Origin: JADCRZ01 sp965200945
GTDB lineage: Bacteria > Bacteroidota > Bacteroidia > Chitinophagales > Chitinophagaceae
Reading direction: 5' to 3'
Assembly (NCBI GenBank): GCA_965200945.1
Contig: OZ241749.1
Span: forward strand, 682,001-746,000
Length of the DNA: 64,000 nt
Shown: piece by piece, positions 45,853 to 53,780 of the stretch
Position numbering within the stretch: the first letter of the stretch is position 1
Layout: each line of letters starts with the position of its first letter
The notes under the pieces: generated by a model
Seen by the model: the letters and a program-made list of their open reading frames with translations, nothing else
What the model was told of the DNA's origin: nothing
The model's database searches: none
Program-made: the position numbers and the translations under genes

Positions 45853-47922
45853 ATGCCTCAAAAATTCTTTTCGCTGATCGTTTGCATTGGGATGTCGCTT
45901 TCGCTTGCTGCCCAAAAAGATGCGGTGAGTGTTACCAATGTGGCCAAACCTACGGCCACCGGTTCCAGCGCCTATTACGTAAATAATAAAAAGCCGTTGC
46001 AGAGTTTGTATTTTATAAAACTGCCCGTCGGAAGCATAGAACCGAAAGGGCTGGTTAAAAAATACCTCGAGCTGCAACGCGACGGGTTAACGGGGCAGCT
46101 CGGAGAGATCAGCGCATGGCTTGCAAAAGAGAACAACGCCTGGTTCAGCGGAACCGGAAAAGGAGATCACGGGTGGGAGGAAGTGCCCTACTGGCTGAAA
46201 GGATACGGCAACCTCGGATATATCCTGCACGATGAACGCATCATCGCCGAGACAAAGTTGTGGCTCGAAAAAGTGTTTCAAAGCCAACAGCCAAACGGCT
46301 ATTTCGGGCCCAGTATCATAGAAAACGAGCACCAGAAAAATGCGGGTAACACACCCGATCTCTGGCCCAACATGATCATGCTCTGGTGCATGCAGTCGTA
46401 CTACGAATACAGCAAAGATCCGCGCGTGCTGCCTTTCATGACTAAATATTTTAAATGGGAGGCTACCGTGCCCGATGACCAGTTGCTGAAAATTTACTGG
46501 GAGAACAGCCGCGGCGGCGATAACCTGTACAGCATCTACTGGCTGTACAACCGCACAGGAGAGCCTTGGCTCCTTACCCTCGCGGATAAGATTCACAGGA
46601 ACACAGCCAACTGGATGCAGAAAGACAAGTTACCCAACTGGCACAATGTGAATATTGCGCAGTGTTTTAGGGAGCCGGCCACCTATTACATGCAGACCCA
46701 CGACACCAGTCACCTGGGCGCTACTTACCATGATTTTTACCTGGTCCGGAACCTGTACGGGCAGGTACCGGGCGGTATGTTTGGCGCCGATGAGAACGCC
46801 AGAAAAGGTTATGATGATCCCAGGCAGGCGGTAGAAACCTGCGGGCTGGTGGAACAGATGGCCTCGGATGAAATTCTTACTGGCATTACCGGCGATGTGA
46901 TGTGGGCCGACAATTGCGAAGACGTCGCTTTCAATACCTATCCCGCTGCCGTGATGCCTGATTTCAAAGGCCTGAGGTATCTCACAGCGCCGAACATGGT
47001 GGTAAGCGACAGCCGCAATCACAGTCCGGGCATACAGAACAAGGGCCCTTTCCTGATGATGAACCCGTTCAGCAGCCGCTGCTGCCAGCACAACCACGCC
47101 CAGGGCTGGCCTTATTATGCCGAGCATCTGTGGATGGCTACCAACGACAACGGAGTGGCGGCGGTTTTATACAATTCCAGCGATGTGACCGTGCAGGCAG
47201 GTAAGAACGGGAAAGTGACCTTGCATGAGACCACCGAGTATCCATTCAGTGACCGCGTACGTTTTGAGGTGGCCACGGCCAAAGCGGTCCGCTTTCCATT
47301 GTACCTGCGTATTCCCGGATGGTGTACGGGTGCAAGTGTAGTAGTGAATGGCAAACCTGCAGAAGTGAACATGAAAGAAAGCGCTTATGCAAGAATTGAA
47401 AAAGAATGGAAACAGGGCGATGTGATAGAGTTGATACTGCCTGCGAAGCTGGAACTGAAAACCTGGGATCTGAATAAAAACAGTGTCAGCGTGAACTATG
47501 GTCCGCTTACGTTCTCGCTGAAAATAGACGAGTCGTATAAGAAGATGGACAGTAAGAAATCGGCCATCGGTGATTCCAAATGGCAGGCCTCGGCTGATCC
47601 TTCCAAATGGCCCTCGTACGAGATCTATCCGGCCAGTCAGTGGAACTACGGGCTGGTCCTTCCGAAAGGACCACTGGAACAGCAGTTCCAGCTGGTAAAA
47701 AAGGAATGGCCGAAATCCGGTTTTCCGTTCACGACCGAAGATGTGCCATATACGCTGAAGGCAAAAGGCAAGATCATTCCCGAATGGATCCTGGATGCAA
47801 ACGGGTTGTGCGATACGCTGCCCCATAGTCCGGTCGCCGTGTCCACAAAGGAACAATCCATAGAGCTGATCCCGATGGGCGCCGCACGGTTGCGGATCTC
47901 GGCTTTCCCGGTAGTTGAGTGA
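45853..47922 (+). CDS. GH127-like beta-L-arabinofuranosidase domain protein
   Basis: 689 residues from the ATG at 45853, which gives a clean signal peptide (MPQKFFSLIVCIGMSLSLAAQ). The upstream TTG extension would bury it. Residues Glu328 and Cys330 (ETC) and Cys410-Cys411 (RCCQHN) correspond to the zinc site of GH127 HypBA1, where the first Cys of the pair is the nucleophile. The canonical CCPPN is CCQHN here, so it may be a divergent subfamily. The barrel is alpha/alpha with C-terminal beta domains. It likely removes arabinofuranosyl or similar residues in the periplasm. Confidence 0.85.
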   Translation: MPQKFFSLIVCIGMSLSLAAQKDAVSVTNVAKPTATGSSAYYVNNKKPLQSLYFIKLPVGSIEPKGLVKKYLELQRDGLTGQLGEISAWLAKENNAWFSGTGKGDHGWEEVPYWLKGYGNLGYILHDERIIAETKLWLEKVFQSQQPNGYFGPSIIENEHQKNAGNTPDLWPNMIMLWCMQSYYEYSKDPRVLPFMTKYFKWEATVPDDQLLKIYWENSRGGDNLYSIYWLYNRTGEPWLLTLADKIHRNTANWMQKDKLPNWHNVNIAQCFREPATYYMQTHDTSHLGATYHDFYLVRNLYGQVPGGMFGADENARKGYDDPRQAVETCGLVEQMASDEILTGITGDVMWADNCEDVAFNTYPAAVMPDFKGLRYLTAPNMVVSDSRNHSPGIQNKGPFLMMNPFSSRCCQHNHAQGWPYYAEHLWMATNDNGVAAVLYNSSDVTVQAGKNGKVTLHETTEYPFSDRVRFEVATAKAVRFPLYLRIPGWCTGASVVVNGKPAEVNMKESAYARIEKEWKQGDVIELILPAKLELKTWDLNKNSVSVNYGPLTFSLKIDESYKKMDSKKSAIGDSKWQASADPSKWPSYEIYPASQWNYGLVLPKGPLEQQFQLVKKEWPKSGFPFTTEDVPYTLKAKGKIIPEWILDANGLCDTLPHSPVAVSTKEQSIELIPMGAARLRISAFPVVE

Positions 47923-47975
47923 GAAATAGAACACCATCGCTTCGTATGTTTACCGGGTAAAAAGACAACCCATCT

Positions 47976-47989
47976 TTACAAAATTGTAA
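47976..47989. promoter_or_regulatory. Inverted repeat upstream of the GH43 gene
   Basis: TTACAA-AA-TTGTAA, 6-bp arms with a 2-bp spacer, about 52 bp before the GH43 start in an otherwise plain 119-bp gap. It could be an operator, but no regulator gene is nearby. Confidence 0.25.
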
Positions 47990-48041
47990 GTTGCATAACT
48001 GATAATCCATAAAATCAACTGCTAAAAACAGTATCCTTCTT

Positions 48042-49124
48042 ATGAAGAAACAGCTGCTTTACCTCTTCCTGCTCTGCCTTCTTTTTGTATCCGGCATAGT
48101 AAGCGCACAACAGGCAAGTTTTACAAATCCGCTGTTGCCATCCGGCGCTGATCCCTGGTGCATTTACAAGGAGGGATTCTATTACTACACCCATACCACC
48201 GGCAACAGGATTGATCTGTGGAAAACAAAAAGCATCGCAGATCTGGCCAATGCAGAACGCAAAACGATCTGGACTCCGCCTGCCAGGGGGCCATATTCAA
48301 GAGAGATATGGGCACCCGAGATTCATTTTATGAAAGGCAAATGGTATGTTTATTTTGCGGCAGACAGCGGTAACAACGTACAGCACCGGTTATGGGTAAT
48401 CGAAAACGGATCGGCCGATCCGATGCAGGGCCAGTGGGCAATGAAAGGGAAGCTCGCTACTCCGGACGACAAATGGAGCATCGACGGATCTGTGTTCGAA
48501 TTTAAAAACTCGTTTTATCTTATCTGGTCGGGTTGGGAAGGGGATGTGAACGGGCAACAGAACATTTACATGGCAAAAATGAAGAATCCCTGGACGGTGG
48601 AAGGCAAACGTGTGATGTTGTCTTCACCCTATTACGACTGGGAAAAGAACGGCGACCTCAACACTGCGCATGACCCTTCCCGGGTGCTGGTGAACGAAGG
48701 ACCGGAAGTGCTGGAGCATGATGGCAAGCTGTTCCTCGTGTATTCTGCGAGCGGTTGCTGGACGGATACCTATGAACTCGGACTGCTTAGCTTCAAGGGC
48801 GACAGTATCATGAGCGCAGCCTCCTGGGTAAAATCACCGGATCCCGTTTTCAAGCAATCGCCCATGAATAAGGTGTTTGCGCCGGGTCATAACTGTTTTT
48901 TCAAATCGCCGGATGGAAAGGAAGACTGGATACTCTATCATGCCAACAGCCAGCCCGGACAGGGCTGTGGCCGCTTTCGCTCGCCCAGGGCACAGCAGTT
49001 TTTCTGGAAAAAAGACGGCACGCCTTATTTCGGCGAACCCATGCCGGAAGATGTGATGATCGGGGTGCCCGGTGAAACGGCTCAAAAACAAGTCGTCTCC
49101 AAAAAACAAATTGTAAAACGATGA
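48042..49124 (+). CDS. Glycoside hydrolase family 43 protein
   Basis: 360 residues with a signal peptide (about 1-23, ending SAQ). The five-bladed propeller is indicated by GADPWCIYKEGFYYYTHTTG with the base Asp, REIWAPEIHFMKGKWYVYFAAD, WSIDGSVFEFKNSFYLIWSGW with the pKa-modulating Asp, and GPEVLEHDGKLFLVYSASG with the acid Glu. GH43 enzymes act on arabinan, arabinoxylan or xylan side chains; together with the GH127-like neighbour this suggests an arabinose-containing glycan. Its stop overlaps the next gene by 4 bp. Confidence 0.9.
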   Translation: MKKQLLYLFLLCLLFVSGIVSAQQASFTNPLLPSGADPWCIYKEGFYYYTHTTGNRIDLWKTKSIADLANAERKTIWTPPARGPYSREIWAPEIHFMKGKWYVYFAADSGNNVQHRLWVIENGSADPMQGQWAMKGKLATPDDKWSIDGSVFEFKNSFYLIWSGWEGDVNGQQNIYMAKMKNPWTVEGKRVMLSSPYYDWEKNGDLNTAHDPSRVLVNEGPEVLEHDGKLFLVYSASGCWTDTYELGLLSFKGDSIMSAASWVKSPDPVFKQSPMNKVFAPGHNCFFKSPDGKEDWILYHANSQPGQGCGRFRSPRAQQFFWKKDGTPYFGEPMPEDVMIGVPGETAQKQVVSKKQIVKR

Positions 49125-49630
49125 CCCTCAACAGAATCTTTATTTGCCTGTTGGCACTGATAATATTTACCGTTTCTACTGCCGCTGCACAAACGATCCA
49201 GGGAACCTTTGCCATCAAGAATGTGCAGACCGGCATGCTTTTGCGGCCGCTGGAAGCCAGCAACAAAAATGCCACTCCCATCGTAAGCTATCAACCGACC
49301 AACTGGAAATGCATGACCTGGGACTTTAAAAAAGCGGGTGATCAAACTTATTACCTGCAGAACCTGCTGACCGGCAAAACCTTTCAGCCGGCCTCCAAAA
49401 CACCTGCCGATGGCACCGCGCTCGAGCAGCAGCCAATCGAGGAAGGACCCGCACAGCAGTGGGAGTTTATTGCGGCGAAGAACAATGCGTTCATGATCCG
49501 CCTGAAGGGTACGGAGCTATACATAACGCCGTCAGAAGAGGGATCGATCAACAGCAAGATCCTCCTGGAAAAAAAGAAGGCGGGAGAGAGCCAGCTCTGG
49601 ACCATCTACGAGCAGCACCCGACGATGTGA
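49121..49630 (+). CDS. Exported ricin B-like lectin domain protein
   Basis: 169 residues. Signal peptide (about 1-24, ending AAAQ), then a beta-trefoil-like repeat with three QxW-type marks: MTWDF, QQWEF and QLWTI. The family binds galactose- or arabinose-type sugars. The start ATG overlaps the GH43 stop (ATGA), so it is translated with GH43 and may act as a detached carbohydrate-binding module for it. No catalytic domain is present. Confidence 0.82.
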   Translation: MTLNRIFICLLALIIFTVSTAAAQTIQGTFAIKNVQTGMLLRPLEASNKNATPIVSYQPTNWKCMTWDFKKAGDQTYYLQNLLTGKTFQPASKTPADGTALEQQPIEEGPAQQWEFIAAKNNAFMIRLKGTELYITPSEEGSINSKILLEKKKAGESQLWTIYEQHPTM

Positions 49631-49672
49631 TGGCGAAGTAAAACGTGAAGGATTATTTTACGATAGGAAACC

Positions 49673-50107
49673 CTAATTGCCTTCCACCACTTTTTTCAAT
49701 CCTTCCAGCATCATACTCCAATTCTTCTCCGATTCATTTTTCGATTCTTCGGTCGCGTTCTTATCCTGTGAGAGCGTCACCTCTGTGCTTTGATCTTCTG
49801 GAGATAAACGAACGGTCACGGTGTGGTAATTCTCCGGAATGTCCGGTTGCCCGGCCATGGCACTGAAATGGGAATACTGGAATACTTTCCCGGGTTCCAG
49901 CTTCAGGATCTTTCCCTTGTCTTCAAAGGGCTTGCCTTTGAAGACGCCTTTCCACACGATGTCGCTGCCTTCTTTCCAGCCGGATTCAACCTGGGAGCCC
50001 ATCATATATTTTTCGATGAGCGAAGGAGTTACCAGGGCTTCCCAAACTTTTTCGGCAGGTGCCGCAACGGTAACGGTCGGTTTTGCAAGGAGGTTTTGCT
50101 TTTCCAT
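49673..50107 (-). CDS. SRPBCC / AHSA1-like ligand-binding protein
   Basis: 145 residues from the ATG at 50107 (MEKQNLLAKPTVTVAAPAEKVWEALVTPSLIEKYMMG). The opening beta strand plus helix and the later ILKLEPGKVFQYSHFSAMAG and NYHTVTVRLSPEDQSTEVTLSQD match the AHSA1 branch of the START-like fold, which binds hydrophobic ligands or acts as a stress-related accessory protein. The longer reading frame overlaps the neighbouring GH76 gene and is not preferred. It is cytoplasmic and its function here is unknown. Confidence 0.85.
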   Translation of the reverse strand: MEKQNLLAKPTVTVAAPAEKVWEALVTPSLIEKYMMGSQVESGWKEGSDIVWKGVFKGKPFEDKGKILKLEPGKVFQYSHFSAMAGQPDIPENYHTVTVRLSPEDQSTEVTLSQDKNATEESKNESEKNWSMMLEGLKKVVEGN

Positions 50108-50123
50108 GATGCTTGTTTGAGCG

Positions 50124-51272
50124 TTATAAAGAAGTGGGCTGTTTGGCCGGAAACTCCTTTGGATATGTTTTTTCAAGCCACGCAAACCGTGCCAGTATTT
50201 CGAGCATGCCCGACTGTGGCACCAGCTCCAGCGGTTTGGTCTTTCCCATCACGCCGCTCCCGTTTCTATTGGTTTCCAGCGCATTGTCGAGGCACTTCTG
50301 AAAGGCCCTTATATAGTGGAGATCCGGATCGAATTTGAGCAGGTGCTGGTATGCACGCAGCAGCACGGCGCTGAACCAGTACGAATCCCGAAAACGACCG
50401 CTGCCCAGGAAATAGACCGATGAAGTGTCGGCGATCCGCTGCGCTTCCGACAAATATTTTTTGTCGTGCGTGATCTCGTACAGGTACACGTTCGATTGCA
50501 GCATGGTGCCGGTGTTGTAGGAGAACATATGTTCCTGTATGCTGCCATTGAGTCGGACGTTGTCATAATATAATCCGGATGGAGCCTGCAGGTGTTTGTT
50601 TGTCCAGCTGTACAGCATCAGGGCTGTATCGAGGTATTTCTGGTTGCGGGTAGCTTTATATAATTGCAACGCTACCAGTATGCCCGGCCCGTTCGAACAG
50701 GTATTCTTGGAAATTTTTTTGGTTTCCTGCCAGTAAATACCGCCCTGCAGGGTGGTATCGAAACCCGTCATCATATACCGGTAAATCAGTTGTCCTGTGC
50801 GCAGGTCGGCCGCCCGTTTGCTACGGCTGTAGGCATCGAGGCATGCAATGCCGATCCATTGGTTGTCGTCATAAAAGCGGTCGCCGCCTTTAAACTTCAT
50901 CACATACGATGCGTAGCCTGGAGCCGGTGGAGCCGGGTCATAATATTCGGGCAGTATGTGGATGATGCGGTCCATCAACGAATCCTTTGGATCCACTTTT
51001 TTTATCTCATTACCGGCCTGTATCAGTCCGCACAAAGGCCAGAGATAAGACCAGGCATTCTTGCCGGCTTCAACCACCACCGATTCTTTATAAAAGCCGC
51101 TGGCGATATCATAAAAATTGTTCTGGACAGCCGACTCAAGATCTTTGAGTTGTTTAAGATAAGCGTCACGTTGCGCAGGGTGAGCAGGGGAGGAGACTAT
51201 CTGACCGCGGGAATTGACCGCCATAAAAAAACAAACAAGGCTCAGTACAGCGTTTTTAAGAAGGGGATTCAT
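50124..51272 (-). CDS. Glycoside hydrolase family 76-like protein (alpha-1,6-mannanase type)
   Basis: 382 residues from the ATG at 51272, beginning with a signal peptide (MNPLLKNAVLSLVCFFMAVNSRGQ). The alpha/alpha-barrel has the paired Asp typical of GH76 in RFYDDNQWIGIACLDAY, and later TCSNGPGILVALQLYKAT and YNTGTMLQSNVYLYEIT. GH76 enzymes cleave alpha-1,6-mannan. It is transcribed opposite to the other glycosidases, with the SRPBCC gene downstream. Family assignment is from motif resemblance. Confidence 0.82.
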   Translation of the reverse strand: MNPLLKNAVLSLVCFFMAVNSRGQIVSSPAHPAQRDAYLKQLKDLESAVQNNFYDIASGFYKESVVVEAGKNAWSYLWPLCGLIQAGNEIKKVDPKDSLMDRIIHILPEYYDPAPPAPGYASYVMKFKGGDRFYDDNQWIGIACLDAYSRSKRAADLRTGQLIYRYMMTGFDTTLQGGIYWQETKKISKNTCSNGPGILVALQLYKATRNQKYLDTALMLYSWTNKHLQAPSGLYYDNVRLNGSIQEHMFSYNTGTMLQSNVYLYEITHDKKYLSEAQRIADTSSVYFLGSGRFRDSYWFSAVLLRAYQHLLKFDPDLHYIRAFQKCLDNALETNRNGSGVMGKTKPLELVPQSGMLEILARFAWLEKTYPKEFPAKQPTSL

Positions 51273-51361
51273 ACAAGTCGAAGAGTTGCATGTATAAGGT
51301 AAAGATTGTCTTGCGTTCATGGCATGCATTTGGAATACAATATTGAATTAAATCCATCAAC

Positions 51362-51649
51362 ATGCAAGAAAAAGAATTTGAAGAAGATCAGTTCAAAACC
51401 GATCCCCAGGTACTGGGTGCCGGTGAAGACAACCGCGACCTGCGTGACAATCCGGTGGGAGATGCGGACCGCGACAGAAACGAGGATCCTACTGCGTTGT
51501 ACCTTACTTCAGACAGTACGTTGCAATCTCCGGCGGAACATGAGAAAGACCAGAAAAAAAACCCGCTCAAAGAACCGGACACTTTTAGCGATACGCGTGC
51601 ACTGGACGAAACCGGCGAATATGACGACAAAGGAGAAGCGGCTTCCTGA
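51362..51649 (+). CDS. Small acidic hydrophilic protein, unknown function
   Basis: 95 residues, very rich in Asp, Glu, Asn and Gln, without hydrophobic segments (MQEKEFEEDQFKTDPQVLG...DNRDLRDNPVGDADRDRNEDPTALYL...). Composition suggests an intrinsically disordered protein. The ATG at 51362 is in a region of normal codon use, and the frame continues to TGA at 51647-51649. It is divergent from GH76. I do not recognise a family; stress or desiccation-type disordered proteins look similar, but that is only composition. Confidence 0.6.
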   Translation: MQEKEFEEDQFKTDPQVLGAGEDNRDLRDNPVGDADRDRNEDPTALYLTSDSTLQSPAEHEKDQKKNPLKEPDTFSDTRALDETGEYDDKGEAAS

Positions 51650-51853
51650 CCTCTGTTCCGCCCGCAATCATTTTGCTAAATATTTAGCTGAAGGCTTTGC
51701 CCCTGCCGGGTGCAAAGCCTTTCTGTTGCTGGGCTTGCCGCTGCCGTAGGGGAGACTGGCCATCCCGGAAGAATTTCTCCGGTGATGTTCGCCGGATTGA
51801 TCTTTCTTGGTTATTTTTACCTGAGCATAATTCCCGCACTTAAATTTTCTTTC

Positions 51854-53194
51854 ATGAACGATTGCATCAGGCGCCGTGATTTTATCCGCGATGTTTCGCT
51901 TGCCGGCAGCAGCCTCCTACTTACACCCGCCCTTTCGCAGGCCAACAGTTTCTTTCAGGGTAAACCTGCCAACAAAGTGGTACTTGCCGTGATGGGAACC
52001 AACAGCCGCGGGCTGTTTTTATCGAAAACTTTTGCTGCGCTGCCCGATGTAGAGATCGCCTATATCTGCGATCCGGACGCCAATGTGCTGGAAAAGACGA
52101 TCGCCGAGATAGCAAAGATCACCGGCAAAAAACCGGTCGGTTTTTCCGATATCCGCAAGCTGCTGGAAAAAAAGGATTTTGAAGGGCTGGCCATTGCAGC
52201 CCCCGACCACTGGCACGCGCCGGCCGCCATTATGGCCCTGCAGGCCGGCAAAAATGTTTATGTCGAAAAACCCTGCGCACACAATCCGGCGGAGGGCGAA
52301 CTGCTGGTGGAAGCGTCTAAAAAATACAACCGCAAAGTGCAGATGGGCAGCCAGCGCCGCACGTTCAAAGGAGTGCAGGAAATGATCGCCAAACTGCATG
52401 GTGGTACCATCGGCCGCGTGTATTTTGCCCGCAGCTGGTACGTCAACAACCGCAAATCGATCGGAAAGGGCGCTGTGGCTGCAGTGCCTTCCAACCTGAA
52501 TTTCGATCTCTGGCAGGGGCCGGCGCCGCGCCGTCCGTATCACAACAATTATGTGCACTACAACTGGCACTGGTTCTGGCACTGGGGCACCGGTGAAGCG
52601 CTGAACAACGGCACCCACGAGCTCGATGTGGCCCGCTGGGGTCTGAATGTGGATTACCCGAATTCGGTGGTATCCTCCGGGGGGCGGTTCCAGTTCCAGG
52701 ATGATTGGGAAACGCCCGATACGCAAACGATTACGTACACTTTCCCCAACAACACCGCCTGCACCTGGGAAGGCCGGAGCTGTAACGGCTACCCCTCCGA
52801 AGGCAGCGGCCGCGGGGTCGTTTTCTACGGCGACAATGGCACCATCGTGTACCCGGGTGCCAACAGCTACAAAGTGTATGACTACAACGGTAAATTGACC
52901 TATGAAAGCAAAGACGATACGCCCTATGACCCTTCCAACACAGTAAGCCCGACGGAACAACTCGACGGATTGCACCTCAGAAATTTCTGCGAAGCCATCC
53001 GTGGCAATGAATCCATCAACGCACCCATCACGGAAGGACAAAAGTCGACCCTGCTGCCGCAGCTGGGCAATATTGCCTACCGCGTGGGCCGCGCCCTTAA
53101 ATGCGATCCGGCCAACGGCCATATCCTGAGCGATAAGGAAGCTATGCAGCTTTGGGGGCGTGAATATGAAAAAGGGTGGGAAGTGAAGGTGTAA
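51854..53194 (+). CDS. Gfo/Idh/MocA-family oxidoreductase with Tat signal
   Basis: 446 residues from the ATG at 51854. It begins with a twin-arginine export signal (IRRRDFIRDVSLAGSSLLL), so it is probably exported folded with its cofactor. The Rossmann part (KVVLAVMGTNSRGLFLSKTF, IAYICDPDANVLEKT) is followed by the hallmark EKP at 138-140 (VYVEKPCAHNPAEG) and a C-terminal beta-sheet domain. Members oxidise or isomerise sugar carbons using tightly bound NAD(P). The next three genes encode a sugar-dehydrogenase set, so a shared glycoside-oxidation role is likely. The longer reading frame upstream is not used, as it would bury the Tat signal. Confidence 0.9.
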   Translation: MNDCIRRRDFIRDVSLAGSSLLLTPALSQANSFFQGKPANKVVLAVMGTNSRGLFLSKTFAALPDVEIAYICDPDANVLEKTIAEIAKITGKKPVGFSDIRKLLEKKDFEGLAIAAPDHWHAPAAIMALQAGKNVYVEKPCAHNPAEGELLVEASKKYNRKVQMGSQRRTFKGVQEMIAKLHGGTIGRVYFARSWYVNNRKSIGKGAVAAVPSNLNFDLWQGPAPRRPYHNNYVHYNWHWFWHWGTGEALNNGTHELDVARWGLNVDYPNSVVSSGGRFQFQDDWETPDTQTITYTFPNNTACTWEGRSCNGYPSEGSGRGVVFYGDNGTIVYPGANSYKVYDYNGKLTYESKDDTPYDPSNTVSPTEQLDGLHLRNFCEAIRGNESINAPITEGQKSTLLPQLGNIAYRVGRALKCDPANGHILSDKEAMQLWGREYEKGWEVKV

Positions 53195-53225
53195 GGAAAC
53201 AATTCAAACTTTAATACACGTACAT

Positions 53226-53768
53226 ATGAACAGGCGTTTGATGGTGAAACAGCTGCTGCTGGCAACGGGTGCTTACCTGCTGCTGCCGGCGTGCGCTGAA
53301 AACAAAGACAGAACCTCGGTTGAACTCAAGAACCTGAAGATTGACGGCGACCAGGAACAGCTGATGGCAGAACTCGCCGAGACGATTCTCCCCAAAACAG
53401 ATACCCCCGGCGCAAAAGACCTGAATGCCACCCTGTTTACGCTGCTGATGATCGACGACTGCATGGATAAAGACGGTCAGAAAAAGTTCGTGCGTGGCAT
53501 GAAAGACTTTGAAAAAGCTGCCAAAAGCAAGCTAGGAACGGACTTCGTAGAAGCGCCCGCCGACCGGCGCCTTGCATTTGTTACCGCACAGGATCAGAAC
53601 AAAGAGGAAAGCGATCTTCATTTTTTCTATTCTACGGTAAAGCGCTACACGGTGCAGGCTTACACCACTTCCCAGTATTTTCTTACCAAGGTGCAGGTCT
53701 ATGAGCTGGTGCCCGGCCGTTACCATGGATGTGTGCCTCTGAAACCAGCTCCAAAAACAACTCTATAA
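53226..53768 (+). CDS. Gluconate 2-dehydrogenase subunit 3-like protein
   Basis: 180 residues. An N-terminal signal ends in a lipobox-like LLPAC (Cys23), so it may be a lipoprotein. The mature part has the subunit-3 pattern (LMAELAETILPKTDTPGAKDLNATLFTLLMIDDCMDKDGQKKFVRGMKDFE...). In known systems subunit 3 is the small partner of a GMC-type flavoprotein dehydrogenase, and the gene for that is next, 12 bp on. It probably helps assemble or export the large subunit. Confidence 0.9.
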   Translation: MNRRLMVKQLLLATGAYLLLPACAENKDRTSVELKNLKIDGDQEQLMAELAETILPKTDTPGAKDLNATLFTLLMIDDCMDKDGQKKFVRGMKDFEKAAKSKLGTDFVEAPADRRLAFVTAQDQNKEESDLHFFYSTVKRYTVQAYTTSQYFLTKVQVYELVPGRYHGCVPLKPAPKTTL

Positions 53769-53780
53769 TTATTTCCTGTT

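Noticed and set aside
52019..53122. 367-codon open frame opposite the Gfo/Idh gene, and a similar one of 321 codons at 54513-55478 opposite the GMC gene
   Set aside because: Both are antisense to genes with clear family motifs and show low-complexity translated composition.
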